Source of the DNA: Halieaceae bacterium
GTDB taxonomy: Bacteria > Pseudomonadota > Gammaproteobacteria > Pseudomonadales > Halieaceae
NCBI GenBank assembly: GCA_902547755.1
Contig: CACCPA010000011.1
Span: 1-63,983, forward strand
DNA: 63,983 bases
Direction: 5' to 3'
Shown here: piece after piece, positions 1-9,683 of the stretch
Position numbering within the stretch: position 1 is the first letter of the stretch
How the letters are laid out: each line of letters opens with the position of its first letter
The notes under the pieces: model-generated
Seen by the model: only the letters and a program-made list of their open reading frames with translations
Databases searched by the model: none
Told to the model about the DNA's origin: nothing
Position numbers and translations under genes: made by a program

Positions 1-545
1 GACAAAAGGTGGTTCCCCGCGCCCACGGCCGGGTCCTCGAATTCGGCATTGGTGCGGGACACAATCTACCTCACTATCAGGCTGATCGCGTTGATAAAGT
101 TGTGGGCATTGATCCCTGCAGTAAATCTTGGGATTTGGCCGCCGAAAGGGCTGATCAAGCGAACGTTAATGTCGAATTTATTCAGGGTTCTGCTGAGGAC
201 ATACCGCTCGAGAGCGGCTCGTTTGACTCAGTGCTGATTACCTTTACGTTGTGCACGGTTCCCAACCCCGATTTAGCGCTGGCTGAGGCGCGCCGTATGC
301 TAAAACCCGATGGCACGCTCTTTTTCTGTGAGCATGGCATTGCGCCTGACGAGTCAGTCGCAAAATGGCAACGTCGAGTCAATCCAGTTTGGAAACGACT
401 CTTCGGTGGCTGCCACATCACGCGAGATACCAGACAGCTATTGCAAGCTGCAGGGTTCGGGATTGATACCATTGAGCAGATGTACTTGCCAGGAACTCCG
501 GCTATTGCAGGATTCAATACCTGGGGTGAAGCGAGAGTTCTTTGA
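1..545 (+). CDS. Class I SAM-dependent methyltransferase, 5' end outside the window
   Basis: The reading frame is open to the left edge, so the gene is partial; a GTG at 9 is probably internal. The visible 178 residues begin just before the SAM-binding motif I (LEFGIGAGHNLPHY). An acidic strand-2 region (VVGIDP), the motif around AEDIPLESGSFDSVLITFTLCTV and a strand-5 segment (DGTLFFCEHG) follow, in the order of a UbiE/MenG-like Rossmann methyltransferase. The C-terminus (NTWGEARVL) resembles that of small phospholipid- or ubiquinone-type methyltransferases. The substrate cannot be read from the sequence. It lies 113 bases upstream of an acyl-CoA ligase on the same strand, which does not define its role. 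Confidence 0.8.
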   Translation, partial: QKVVPRAHGRVLEFGIGAGHNLPHYQADRVDKVVGIDPCSKSWDLAAERADQANVNVEFIQGSAEDIPLESGSFDSVLITFTLCTVPNPDLALAEARRMLKPDGTLFFCEHGIAPDESVAKWQRRVNPVWKRLFGGCHITRDTRQLLQAAGFGIDTIEQMYLPGTPAIAGFNTWGEARVL

Positions 546-658
546 CCTCTCCGGGTCGTATCGATTCCCCCGCGAGTCCCAAGCGACAACCCACCCATTC
601 AAGCCAATGAAAAGAAAAATCATTAACAGGCAACATTGTGAATAAGAGGTAGACCCAC

Positions 659-2188
659 ATGCATCGCCCCGAACCCAACTTTAACGTTGCTGCACAGGTC
701 ATAAAGCAGGCAGAGCAAAACCCCGGTAACACGGCCATTATTTTCGAGGGTAAGACAACGACCTACGGGGAATTCGCGACGCGTGTCCGAAAACAGGCGG
801 GATTATTGCGTAGCAGGGGCGTTTGCGTCGGCGATCGGGTTGGTTTTCTTGGTTTTAATCAACCGGGCTTCATTGAGACAATGTTTGCCACCATTAGTTT
901 GGGGGCGGTCTTTGTTCCGCTGAACTTCCGGCTAACCGGTGAAGAACTTGCCTTCATTATTGGCGATGCCGGTGTGCACTCTTTGGTGGTAGATCCCGAA
1001 CTGACTGACGTGATCGACAGTGTCCGCGATCGATTGCCTTGTCATCACTATTTTGCGGTGGAGAGAACGCGCCCTGGCTATGACTGCCTTGAGCAAGCGA
1101 TGCAGGAAACCGACGCTGCGCCAGAAATCGCGAGCTCTAGCGCGCACGATACGTTGCTGATTATGTATACCTCCGGCACAACCGGGCTGCCAAAAGGCGC
1201 GATGTTGACTCACGGCAATATTGTCTGGAATAACGTCAATGCAAACTTGGCCTTCGGTGCAAAAAACACCGACGTCTTACTCACCGCCGCGCCGTTATTC
1301 CACATCGGCGGTTTGAACGTCATGACGATTTCGGCCTTTCAAATGGGCAGTCCACTGGTGTTACTCCGACACTTTGAACCTGAGGCGGTTCTCCAAGCGA
1401 TTGAGCGTTATAAGGTGTCTCACATGTTCGGCGCGCCGGCCATGTTCCTCTTCATGTCACAGCACCCTGCATTCTCAAACACAGATCTCTCGTCTATCGA
1501 CATCTTGATTGTGGGCGCGGCACCGTGTCCCGAGTCTTTGATTTCACTGTATGGGGAGCGCGGTATCAGTTTCTGCCAGGGTTACGGCCTTACCGAGACC
1601 AGTCCGTTTGCATCCTTCCTCGGGCCGCAGCGATGTTTGGAAAAGCTGGGTTCAGCAGGTCTGCCACCGGTGCACACGGATATTCGTATCGTGGATGGCT
1701 CTAACTCGCCCGTCGCGGCGCTCGAGCGAGGTGAAATCTGTATCAAGGGCCCAAACATCATGAAAGGTTACTGGAATCGACCTGATGCGACGGCCAATGC
1801 CATTGATGGGCTTGGATGGTTCCACTCTGGTGATGTCGGCTATCTGGATGAGGAGGGATATCTCTACATCTGTGATCGACTCAAAGATATGGTGATTTCG
1901 GGTGGAGAAAATGTCTATCCGGCTGAGGTAGAAAGTGTTCTATTTGAACATTCAGCCATCGCCGAAGTGGCCGTTATTGGCTTGCCTGATGATAAATGGG
2001 GTGAGGCTGTGACAGCGGTGGCAGCATTGGTCCCGGACGCGGATCTCTCGCTCGAAGAATTGCGGAGCTTCGCCGAAACCAAGCTAGCGCGTTACAAGCT
2101 CCCATTGCGTTTGCACGTAGTTGACGCGCTTCCCCGAAATCCGGCCGGTAAGGTGTTGAAGTTCCAGTTGAGAGAATCACTGGCCTAA
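659..2188 (+). CDS. Acyl-CoA synthetase (AMP-forming fatty acid-CoA ligase family)
   Basis: This 509-residue ANL-superfamily enzyme activates a carboxylic acid with ATP to an acyl-adenylate and then an acyl-CoA. The P-loop signature YTSGTTGLPKGAM lies near residue 170, the adenylate-binding YGLTETSPF near 310, and the hinge/A8 region GWFHSGDVGYLDEEGYLYICDR near 390. The C-terminal catalytic lysine is in NPAGKVLK near residue 497. Length and motifs fit FadD-like or long/medium-chain CoA ligases, but chain length and substrate class cannot be assigned. The ATG at 659 follows a GA-rich ribosome site (AAGAGG). The next gene, a lipoprotein, starts 13 bases after the stop, so they may be cotranscribed. 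Confidence 0.92.
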   Translation: MHRPEPNFNVAAQVIKQAEQNPGNTAIIFEGKTTTYGEFATRVRKQAGLLRSRGVCVGDRVGFLGFNQPGFIETMFATISLGAVFVPLNFRLTGEELAFIIGDAGVHSLVVDPELTDVIDSVRDRLPCHHYFAVERTRPGYDCLEQAMQETDAAPEIASSSAHDTLLIMYTSGTTGLPKGAMLTHGNIVWNNVNANLAFGAKNTDVLLTAAPLFHIGGLNVMTISAFQMGSPLVLLRHFEPEAVLQAIERYKVSHMFGAPAMFLFMSQHPAFSNTDLSSIDILIVGAAPCPESLISLYGERGISFCQGYGLTETSPFASFLGPQRCLEKLGSAGLPPVHTDIRIVDGSNSPVAALERGEICIKGPNIMKGYWNRPDATANAIDGLGWFHSGDVGYLDEEGYLYICDRLKDMVISGGENVYPAEVESVLFEHSAIAEVAVIGLPDDKWGEAVTAVAALVPDADLSLEELRSFAETKLARYKLPLRLHVVDALPRNPAGKVLKFQLRESLA

Positions 2189-2201
2189 AGAGTGTGCGTG
2201 C

Positions 2202-2891
2202 GTGACAAGCTCTCCCTATAAGCTCTGGTGCCTTCTCGGCATCTGCTGGCTGTCTCTGTTACTGGGGTGTGCTCAGGAGCGGCACACTGAGGCAGTTACT
2301 CGTGTTGCGACGCCTGTCGATATGACAGGTCATTGGGAAATCGACTTTGCCCGCAGCGACAATTTGCAAGATCAATTAAACTCGATTGCGCGCCGAGTGC
2401 AAAGGGAAGCCGTCCGTCGTGCCAGACTTGCTGAGGAGGGGCGGGGTTATGCGGGAAGCCCGTTACCCGATCAAAACGATTTAGTCACGTTAGCTCGATT
2501 GGCGGAAATCATTACCGAGCCGGTCCTGTTAGAGGTCATCCAAAACGACGCTCGTATCAGGGTCAAACGAGATAAAAGCTTCGCGTTGGTATGTGAGTAC
2601 GACGGATCAGGACTGAGCATCACTGTGGATACGCTTGGCATACAACGCTGTGGCTGGGATGGGGATCAATTATTCTTCGTGTTAGAACTGGAAGAAGGGT
2701 TGGACGTGACACACCGTCTGTCTCGATCTGATAAGACAGACACGCTTCTGTTGGTCACCTCAGTAGAGACCGCCTCGACGCGATTTCCTCTCGTTGTCAG
2801 TCAGTACTTCACGCCTTACGATCCGGATGCTTTGGGATACCGATGTGAGCGGACATTGACACGGGGAAAGGTGTGCTCGACGCAGCAATGA
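2202..2891 (+). CDS. Predicted lipoprotein of unknown function
   Basis: The 229-residue protein starts at a GTG and has a classical lipoprotein signal: a hydrophobic stretch ending in LLGC with the lipidated cysteine at about residue 23, followed by AQERHT. The mature part has a charged helical segment (residues 55-80, rich in Arg) and a beta-rich region ending in several cysteines. I do not recognise the family. Residue +2 after the cysteine is Ala, not Asp, so outer-membrane sorting would be expected by the E. coli rule. Its stop overlaps the next start (ATGA at 2888-2891), so it is probably coupled to the exported protein and rlmL downstream. Confidence 0.72.
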   Translation: MTSSPYKLWCLLGICWLSLLLGCAQERHTEAVTRVATPVDMTGHWEIDFARSDNLQDQLNSIARRVQREAVRRARLAEEGRGYAGSPLPDQNDLVTLARLAEIITEPVLLEVIQNDARIRVKRDKSFALVCEYDGSGLSITVDTLGIQRCGWDGDQLFFVLELEEGLDVTHRLSRSDKTDTLLLVTSVETASTRFPLVVSQYFTPYDPDALGYRCERTLTRGKVCSTQQ

Positions 2892-3988
2892 TGGCGATAC
2901 TGGGAAACAAATGGCCTGTTAGCAGACCTCATTTTTTGGTGTTGGCTCTCACTCTCTTGCTGTCACACATGACATTGGCCGTGCCCACTTCTGATGGCGA
3001 TATAAGGGATGTAGGACAATCTGTCCCTTCGATTGGTAATACCCCGGTACGGCTGGATGTGGGTATCTCCGTCAATACCAAGGTTCGTAATAAAAGTGGT
3101 ACCGATATGGAAGCTGCCTTCAGGGAGACCGAGGCCCTGTTGATCGGGCAACGTCTAAGGGACGAACTTGAACAGAACGATGATTGGGGGGTCATTCGAC
3201 TATTCCCGGAGCCTTCGGTGATACCGCAGCTAACCGTACAGTTGTCCATATTGGCGTCTAATGGACGTGAACTTGTTGTTGAGGCCATTGTGCGCGCTGT
3301 TACGGGTGAGACAATCTTGTCTTCCGCATATCGCGATATCTCGGTCGATGAGGATTACACCAACGATAAGGCTGACCCATTCGCGGATCTTTACGTCACG
3401 ATGGTCAATGACATCGTGCATTCGGTGTCATCAGCACCCAATCAGGAGACGTATTTACGTACGGTGTCATCATTACGCTATGCCAGCGAGTTGGTTCCCG
3501 CGGCGTTTCCTGATTATTTGGGTCAAGAGGCGGGTCTTTATAGCGTTCGACGAGAGCCGAGTCGTGAAGATCCCATGCTCATTCGACTGCATCGGTTACA
3601 AGACTATGAACTCCTCTTTCTGGATACGATCGATGAGCAGTTAGCCAATGTTTCACGGGAGGTCAGCGATGCTTACTACCTCTGGATGAAATCTAGTAAG
3701 GAGCAGTTGGATTGGTTGGATCTGCGGCGCGAGCGGGGTGTCAGTGCTGAGACGTTGCGAAATGAATCAACATTTACGCGACTGCAAGCCGTGTATGCAG
3801 CGCATCGATCACTTAAGATCCACGAGCAGGAACTATTTGAATTGGTGCTGGAGTTAGAAAATGAAACGCGTGCCACCGCGGTGTATGCCAACGAGCAAGT
3901 GTTTAAACTCGCGGGAACGCTGGAACAGCAGTATCAAGAGTGGCGTGCCACCCTGCGTCGAATTAGCGATCTAGAGTCGACTTTATGA
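2888..3988 (+). CDS. Exported protein of unknown function, C-terminal coiled coil
   Basis: I place the start at the ATG at 2888, which overlaps the upstream stop as ATGA; an in-frame GTG at 2873 and a second ATG at 2891 are alternatives. The 366-residue product begins with a signal peptide (hydrophobic FLVLALTLLLSHMTLA, cleavage likely after LA). Residues about 60-170 alternate beta strands and helices (LTVQLSILASNGRELVVEAIVRAV) and look vaguely like a TolB-N/CsgG-type periplasmic fold; this is only a resemblance. The last 150 residues are strongly helical with heptad-like Leu/Glu patterning. It overlaps rlmL by four bases, implying translational coupling. No specific function is claimed. Confidence 0.7.
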   Translation: MMAILGNKWPVSRPHFLVLALTLLLSHMTLAVPTSDGDIRDVGQSVPSIGNTPVRLDVGISVNTKVRNKSGTDMEAAFRETEALLIGQRLRDELEQNDDWGVIRLFPEPSVIPQLTVQLSILASNGRELVVEAIVRAVTGETILSSAYRDISVDEDYTNDKADPFADLYVTMVNDIVHSVSSAPNQETYLRTVSSLRYASELVPAAFPDYLGQEAGLYSVRREPSREDPMLIRLHRLQDYELLFLDTIDEQLANVSREVSDAYYLWMKSSKEQLDWLDLRRERGVSAETLRNESTFTRLQAVYAAHRSLKIHEQELFELVLELENETRATAVYANEQVFKLAGTLEQQYQEWRATLRRISDLESTL

Positions 3989-6204
3989 CCAACCCATTAT
4001 CTTTCCTTGCTACCTGTCCCGTGGGGTTGGGAACATTGCTAGTAGACGAGCTGGCAGAGCTGGGCGCTACCGAGGTGCGAGAGACACCAGCAGGTGTGTT
4101 TTTTAGTGGGCCGCTAGCGGTCGCCTACCGCGCTTGTCTGTGGAGTCGGCTGGCCAACCGAATTCTTCTCAAGCTTTCAGAGACGGCCGTTGCGAGTACG
4201 GACGATGTGTATGCGACGGCTCGGGGGTTCCGGTGGTCTGACCATATGACACCACGAACCCGCTTTGCTGTTGAGTTTCGAGGGCAGACGAATTACATCA
4301 AAAACACCCATTTTGGTGCGTTGAAAATAAAAGATGGGATCGTCGATTTTTTCAGAGAGCACTCGGGTCAACGTCCCTCAGTTGATGCAAAGCGCCCTGA
4401 TCTGCGAGTTATTGCACAGCTCAATAAAGGAAAGCTTGCACTCAGCGTTGATTTGTCCGGCGATAGCCTACACAGGCGGGGCTACAGGCTTGATGGTGGC
4501 AAAGCACCGTTAAAGGAAAATCTCGCCGCGGGGATACTGGTACGTTCAGGGTGGGCTGAGCGAGCGGCCCGCGGTGAAAGTTTGATTGATCCGATGTGTG
4601 GATCGGGCACGCTTCTGATTGAGGCGGCAATGATTGCTTTAAATATTGCCCCGGGGCTTCATAGGGAGCGGTTTGGTTTTATGGGTTGGCTCGGTCACCG
4701 GCTCGATCAGTGGCAAGCTATCCTGGGCGAAGCAAAAGCCAAGGTGCGTTCCTCGCTGCCAGACGGAGTTGAAATAAGAGGTTACGACGGAGATTTGGGC
4801 GCTATCCGCCGAGCCGAGGAAAATGCCCGACGCATGCAACTGGGTTCCGTTGTTCGAGTCCGCGTCAGGCAGCTGTCAGATATTGCCAAGCCCACGCACC
4901 AGAAGATGGACAGCGGGTTATTGGTCGTTAATCCGCCATGGGGTGAACGAATAAGCACACCGTCTGCAGCGGCAAACTTGTATGCGGCGCTGGGTCAGGT
5001 GATGCACTCGGAATTTGGTGGATGGGATGCGTCAGTGATTGCCGCTGACGCTGCACACGCGCGTGCCACAGGTCTGCGAAGCCACAAGAATTACAAGATG
5101 AAAAGTGGCCCTTTGGACATTACGCTATTTTTACTCTCGTTGGGCGACGACAACAAACTGCGCGTCGCAGAGGCGCTGCCAGCGACTACGGCGCAGGAGT
5201 CCTCGCTGCCTGTACTATCGGCAGGAGGGCAAATGGTCGCAAACCGGCTATACAAGAATCTGAAAAAGCTCGCTAAGTGGCGACAGGCAGATGAGGTAGA
5301 GTGCTACCGTGTTTATGACGCAGATATGCCTGAATACGCCGTCGCTATCGACGTTTATGGTGCCGATATTCATATGGCCGAATATGCGCCTCCCAAGTCG
5401 GTTAAGGAAGCTGATGCCAATCGACGCTTTGATGAAGTCTTGGATGCGGTTCAGGTGATCTTTAATATTGAAGAGCGCTCACAGATAGCCGTTAAACGTC
5501 GTTCAAGGCAGCGAGGGCGTCAACAATATGAGCGTGTCTCTACTCGTAACGAACGACGCTTGGTAAACGAGCTTGGGGCGAAGTTGTGGGTCAATCTCTT
5601 TGATTACCTCGATACTGGGCTCTTTCTAGACCACCGGCCGATTCGCGCGCGTATTCGGGAAGAAGCTGCGGGCAAGCGATTCCTCAATCTTTTTTGTTAC
5701 ACGGGCGTAGCTAGTGTTCATGCCGGCTTGGGCGGCGCTCGATATTCTACGAGTGTCGACCTCAGCAATACCTACCTTGATTGGTATCGCGAAAACCTTG
5801 CGATTAATGGCTTATCGGATCAACAACATCGCGCAGTAAAGGGTGACGTTCTCGCATGGCTAAAAGAGGAAGAGGGCATTTATGACCTGATCTTATTGGA
5901 TCCACCGACCTTCTCTAATTCGAAATCGACTAGCGCGGACTTTGACGTACAACGTGATCACGAGGTCCTTCTATCACTAACCATGAATCGGTTATCCGAT
6001 AACGGTGTACTCTACTTTTCTAATAATAACCGTCGGTTTGAACTATCAATGGCATTGACGGAGCGTTACTGCGTTGAGGACATCACTCGGCAGTCGTTGG
6101 GTCCAGATTTTGAGCGGGCGCCGAACATACATCAGTGTTGGCGTTTTACGCATAAGAGCAGTATTTCCCAAGCGAATCAAAAATTGTCCCCATATAAACT
6201 CTAG
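3985..6204 (+). CDS. rlmL: Bifunctional 23S rRNA methyltransferase RlmKL (m2G2445 / m7G2069)
   Basis: The 739-residue protein has the full two-enzyme architecture of gammaproteobacterial RlmKL. A THUMP domain spans about residues 45-155. The RlmL methyltransferase domain follows, with DPMCGSGTLLIEAAMIA near 203 and the catalytic NPPWGER near 315. The RlmK domain follows that, with FLNLFCYTGVASVHA near 567 and LILLDPPTFSNSK near 633. It modifies G2445 and G2069 of helix 74 of 23S rRNA with SAM. It starts at an ATG that overlaps the preceding gene by four bases. The coupling to two unknown exported proteins is unusual for an rRNA methyltransferase. Confidence 0.96.
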   Translation: MTNPLSFLATCPVGLGTLLVDELAELGATEVRETPAGVFFSGPLAVAYRACLWSRLANRILLKLSETAVASTDDVYATARGFRWSDHMTPRTRFAVEFRGQTNYIKNTHFGALKIKDGIVDFFREHSGQRPSVDAKRPDLRVIAQLNKGKLALSVDLSGDSLHRRGYRLDGGKAPLKENLAAGILVRSGWAERAARGESLIDPMCGSGTLLIEAAMIALNIAPGLHRERFGFMGWLGHRLDQWQAILGEAKAKVRSSLPDGVEIRGYDGDLGAIRRAEENARRMQLGSVVRVRVRQLSDIAKPTHQKMDSGLLVVNPPWGERISTPSAAANLYAALGQVMHSEFGGWDASVIAADAAHARATGLRSHKNYKMKSGPLDITLFLLSLGDDNKLRVAEALPATTAQESSLPVLSAGGQMVANRLYKNLKKLAKWRQADEVECYRVYDADMPEYAVAIDVYGADIHMAEYAPPKSVKEADANRRFDEVLDAVQVIFNIEERSQIAVKRRSRQRGRQQYERVSTRNERRLVNELGAKLWVNLFDYLDTGLFLDHRPIRARIREEAAGKRFLNLFCYTGVASVHAGLGGARYSTSVDLSNTYLDWYRENLAINGLSDQQHRAVKGDVLAWLKEEEGIYDLILLDPPTFSNSKSTSADFDVQRDHEVLLSLTMNRLSDNGVLYFSNNNRRFELSMALTERYCVEDITRQSLGPDFERAPNIHQCWRFTHKSSISQANQKLSPYKL

Positions 6205-6507
6205 GGATATCGGTTATTACCTGTAAACCTATCTTGACAGCCAAATCGCTAGGGCGGCTATAACCAACTGATGTTATTCGTTAAAATTCTAGCTGCAAAA
6301 GCAGGATTCTTTTTTCGAGTAAAGCCTTTTGGACATTGACCCCCGATCGCACAAATTGATCCCCAAAGTTATCCACAGCCTGTGGAATGGACCCAATAGA
6401 CGGCATCTATGTTAGACTCGCGTGCCGCGTGACTAGTGATCGCAGGCAGTTCAACAACGTCAGCCGCAGCGTCCTTCGTCGTTGTCGGCCTCAGTAGGGA
6501 ATCCGAT
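6205..6507 (+). promoter_or_regulatory. Regulatory gap between rlmL and leuC
   Basis: The 303-base gap contains no convincing gene. A candidate sigma-70 promoter has TTGACA at 6234-6239 and TATAAC at 6259-6264 with a long 19-base spacer. Further on are two direct copies of ATTGAYCCCC (6335-6344 and 6355-6364) exactly 20 bases apart. A perfect interrupted palindrome, TCCACAG-C-CTGTGGA, lies at 6372-6386 and overlaps a DnaA-box consensus TTATCCACA at 6369-6377. These are plausible binding sites controlling leuCDB. Which protein binds is unknown. Confidence 0.45.
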
Positions 6508-7935
6508 ATGGGACGCACGCTTTACGACAAGCTGTGGGATGCACACCTTGTGGATCAGCAAGACGACGGGTCAGCACTGATTTACATCGATAGGCATTTG
6601 ATCCATGAAGTAACATCTCCGCAGGCTTTCGAGGGCTTGCGCCTTGCCGGTCGTTCACCGCGTCGCTTAAACGCCAACGTTGCCGTGCCTGATCATAATG
6701 TATCAACCGATCCCAGCGAACGCGCATTAGAGGGCTACTCTGGAGTGGCTGACGCAACCAGCAGAGTCCAGCTTGAGACCCTCAATGACAACTGCAATGA
6801 CTTCAATATCCCTCTGATCGATTTGGCGGATCAGCGCCAAGGCATCGTCCATATCATGGGTCCTGAGCAAGGGGCAACGCTGCCTGGCATGACTATCGTT
6901 TGTGGTGATTCGCACACCTCAACCCATGGTGCATTTGGTGCACTCGCTCATGGTATTGGCACGTCGGAGGTTGAGCACGTGCTAGCGACACAGTGCTTAC
7001 TGACTAAGAAGATGGATAATTTTCGCGTGGTTCTCGACAGAGAAGCCCAGCCGGGCGTCACTGCAAAGGACCTCGCTCTTGCGGTGATAGGCCAGATTGG
7101 TACGGCGGGAGCGACAGGTTGCGCTCTGGAGTTCGCCGGTTCGGCGGTGAGGTCCCTCACGATGGAGGGGCGAATGACGCTCTGTAATATGGCGATTGAA
7201 GCCGGCGCGCGCGCGGGCATGGTGGCCGTTGACCAAGTTACCCTTGACTACGTGAAGAGCCGACCAATGGCTCCAACCGGTGAGCAGTGGGAGATGGCAA
7301 AAACATACTGGCGGACCCTGCATAGCGATGCTGATGCCGTCTTCGATCGTGAGCTCGTTATCGATGCATCGGCCATTGAGCCACAGGTCACTTGGGGTAC
7401 ATCGCCTGAGATGGTGACATCAATCGGAGGTACGGTTCCGACCCTGGACGACATGCACGATGAGGCGGGCAGGAAGTCCCTCGAGCGTGCACTCGACTAC
7501 ATGGGCCTTCAGCAGGGAATGAAACTTAGTGATATTCCTGTTGATATGGTCTTCATCGGCTCATGTACTAATGCCCGCATCGAAGATATGCGTGCAGCTG
7601 CAGCAGTCGTCCGCGGCCACAAGAAAGCCGACAACGTGGAGCGCGTTCTCGTCGTCCCTGGCTCGGGTCTAGTGAAGGCGCAAGCCGAAGCCGAGGGGCT
7701 TGATAAGGTATTCACAGAGGCTGGCATGGAGTGGCGTGCGCCCGGATGCTCAATGTGTCTGGCGATGAATGCAGACAAGGTTGAGCCGGGTAAGCGGTGT
7801 GCGTCGACTTCGAATCGAAACTTTGAGGGTCGACAGGGGTTTGGTGGTCGAACTCATCTAGTGAGTCCAGCAATGGCAGCAGCGGCCGCTGTTACCGGTC
7901 GTTTCACCCATCCGGCGCACGTGGAGGCCCTATAA
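6508..7935 (+). CDS. leuC: 3-isopropylmalate dehydratase large subunit
   Basis: LeuC with LeuD isomerises 2-isopropylmalate to 3-isopropylmalate in leucine synthesis. The 475-residue protein starts [13 protein letters not shown] at an ATG preceded by AGGGA at 7-base spacing. The frame is open further upstream to a GTG at 6436, but that extension matches nothing in the family. Aconitase-type features are present: [13 protein letters not shown] near 131, and three 4Fe-4S ligand cysteines, one in [10 protein letters not shown] near 350 and two in GCSMCLAMN near 413. The substrate-binding [14 protein letters not shown] follows. It overlaps leuD by one base (TAATG) in a leuCDB operon; leuA is not in the window. 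Confidence 0.97.
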   Translation: MGRTLYDKLWDAHLVDQQDDGSALIYIDRHLIHEVTSPQAFEGLRLAGRSPRRLNANVAVPDHNVSTDPSERALEGYSGVADATSRVQLETLNDNCNDFNIPLIDLADQRQGIVHIMGPEQGATLPGMTIVCGDSHTSTHGAFGALAHGIGTSEVEHVLATQCLLTKKMDNFRVVLDREAQPGVTAKDLALAVIGQIGTAGATGCALEFAGSAVRSLTMEGRMTLCNMAIEAGARAGMVAVDQVTLDYVKSRPMAPTGEQWEMAKTYWRTLHSDADAVFDRELVIDASAIEPQVTWGTSPEMVTSIGGTVPTLDDMHDEAGRKSLERALDYMGLQQGMKLSDIPVDMVFIGSCTNARIEDMRAAAAVVRGHKKADNVERVLVVPGSGLVKAQAEAEGLDKVFTEAGMEWRAPGCSMCLAMNADKVEPGKRCASTSNRNFEGRQGFGGRTHLVSPAMAAAAAVTGRFTHPAHVEAL

Positions 7936-8585
7936 TGGAAGCATTCAGAGTTCGCAGCGGGCTGGTTGTTCCATTGGATCGTGCCAATGTTGATACTGAC
8001 CTGATCATCCCAAAGCAGTTTCTCAAATCAATTAAGCGGACGGGTTTTGGTCCCAACCTGTTTGACGAGCTACGGTATTTAGATCCATTTGACGAAGCTG
8101 CGCCAAGCGCAACTCGCCAGCCAAACCCAGATTTTTTGCTCAACATGCCGAGGTATGAGGGCGCATCCATCCTTCTAAGTCGAGAGAATTTCGGTTGCGG
8201 ATCAAGCCGAGAGCATGCGGTGTGGGCGCTCGTCCAGTTCGGGATTCGCTGTGTTATCGCGCCGAGTTTCGCGGATATCTTCAAGAACAATGCGTTCAAA
8301 AGTGGCCTACTCCCGGTCGAGCTGGATGAAGGTGTCGTTGATCGGCTGTTTCAACAAAGTGGGGATGGCGAAGGGGTTAATCTGACGATCGATCTCGACA
8401 CGCAGCAAGTAACACTGCCAGACGGTGCTCTAGTCGACTTCGAAGTCGACCCTTTTAAGCGCCACTGTTTACTGGAGGGGCTGGACGATATTGGTATTAC
8501 GCTACAGCGTGAAGATGCCATCACCGCTTTTGAGCGAAACCATCAACGAACCCAGCCCTGGTTGTTTAACGAGGTAAAACTCTGA
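7935..8585 (+). CDS. leuD: 3-isopropylmalate dehydratase small subunit
   Basis: The 216-residue swivel-domain partner of LeuC. Family motifs are clear: [21 protein letters not shown] near the N-terminus, the substrate-gating [16 protein letters not shown] near residue 85, and [22 protein letters not shown]. Length matches proteobacterial LeuD (about 200-216). Start and stop codons overlap those of leuC and leuB by one base each (TAATG and TGATG), a layout that would give matched amounts of the two dehydratase subunits and LeuB by coupled translation. Confidence 0.97.
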   Translation: MEAFRVRSGLVVPLDRANVDTDLIIPKQFLKSIKRTGFGPNLFDELRYLDPFDEAAPSATRQPNPDFLLNMPRYEGASILLSRENFGCGSSREHAVWALVQFGIRCVIAPSFADIFKNNAFKSGLLPVELDEGVVDRLFQQSGDGEGVNLTIDLDTQQVTLPDGALVDFEVDPFKRHCLLEGLDDIGITLQREDAITAFERNHQRTQPWLFNEVKL

Positions 8586-9670
8586 TGTCGCATCGTATTT
8601 TGCTGCTACCCGGAGATGGGATCGGCCCGGAGGTGGTTGAGCAGGCGAGGCGTGTCTTGGTAGCAACCGCCGGGGCCTTTGATTTGGGCCTAATATTCGA
8701 CTCGGCAGATCTCGGTGGAGCAGCAATCGATCGTCATGGAGACCCTTATCCGGAGGCGACTCGATTACTTGCGAGACAAGCCGATGCGATTCTCCTGGGC
8801 GCCGTTGGTGGCCCGAAATGGGATACGCTGCCTGCGGCCCAAAGGCCTGAGCGGGGCTTGTTGGCGATTCGTTCCGATTTGGACCTATTTTGTAATCTGC
8901 GTCCTGCCCTGTTGTACCCGCAGCTTGCGGATGCCTCTAGCCTTAAGCCTGATCTTGTCGCGGGCCTCAATCTGCTCATTGTCAGAGAGCTCACTGGAGG
9001 GATTTATTTCGGTGAGCCGAGGGGCGTGGAAACCACAGCAGACGGTGTCAGAAGGGGATTTAACACGGATGTCTACGATGAGGCTGAGATTGGTCGAATT
9101 GCTAGATTAGCGTTCCAGTTTGCTCAAAAACGAAACGGACGACTGTGCTCGGTAGACAAGGCCAATGTGTTGGAAGTGACTATGCTTTGGCGCGACGTTG
9201 TCACTGAGGTGTCCGCAGAATTCCCCGAAATCGACTTGAGCCACATGTATGTGGATAACGCTGCTATGCAACTGGTACGTGAGCCGAAGCAGTTTGACGT
9301 AATGCTAACCGGCAATCTATTCGGCGATATTTTGTCCGATACGGCTGCCATGTTGACTGGCTCAATCGGGATGTTGCCATCGGCCTCTCTTAATGCAGAG
9401 TCCCGAGGGTTGTACGAACCAGTTCATGGCTCTGCACCTGATATTGCGGGCGCTGGCAAGGCAAACCCACTGGCAACCATACTGTCGGCTGCCATGTTGC
9501 TGCGCTATTCGCTCGATGAGGGTCCCGGCGCAGATGCTATTGAGGCGGCGGTAGAGCACGTATTAAACGCGGGTTTACGTACCCCAGATATAGCGTGCAG
9601 CCCCTCTGAGGCCGCCAGCACGGAAGCTGTGGGCGATGCCGTAGTAGCCGCTATTACAAGCCTGTCTTAA
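8585..9670 (+). CDS. leuB: 3-isopropylmalate dehydrogenase
   Basis: LeuB oxidises and decarboxylates 3-isopropylmalate to 2-oxoisocaproate with NAD. The 361-residue sequence starts with the typical [14 protein letters not shown] and carries [11 protein letters not shown] near residue 75. The catalytic arginine-rich [16 protein letters not shown] region lies at 90-110, the metal-binding YVDNAAMQL...[16 protein letters not shown] at about 220-245, and the NAD-binding [20 protein letters not shown] at about 275. All expected elements of a functional enzyme are visible. It is the last leu gene; asd follows after 13 bases. Confidence 0.97.
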   Translation: MSHRILLLPGDGIGPEVVEQARRVLVATAGAFDLGLIFDSADLGGAAIDRHGDPYPEATRLLARQADAILLGAVGGPKWDTLPAAQRPERGLLAIRSDLDLFCNLRPALLYPQLADASSLKPDLVAGLNLLIVRELTGGIYFGEPRGVETTADGVRRGFNTDVYDEAEIGRIARLAFQFAQKRNGRLCSVDKANVLEVTMLWRDVVTEVSAEFPEIDLSHMYVDNAAMQLVREPKQFDVMLTGNLFGDILSDTAAMLTGSIGMLPSASLNAESRGLYEPVHGSAPDIAGAGKANPLATILSAAMLLRYSLDEGPGADAIEAAVEHVLNAGLRTPDIACSPSEAASTEAVGDAVVAAITSLS

Positions 9671-9683
9671 TGTCTGGAGAAAT

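Noticed and set aside
6271-6339. 22-codon ORF MLFVKILAAKAGFFFRVKPFGH as a leucine leader peptide
   Set aside because: It has only two leucine codons, no ribosome site and no following terminator/antiterminator structure.
6369-6377. Replication origin suggested by a DnaA box
   Set aside because: Only one consensus box is present, with no box cluster, no A+T-rich unwinding stretch and no dnaA nearby.
6436-6507. N-terminal extension of leuC from the GTG at 6436
   Set aside because: The extra 24 residues do not match LeuC, and the ATG at 6508 has a good ribosome site and the family N-terminus.
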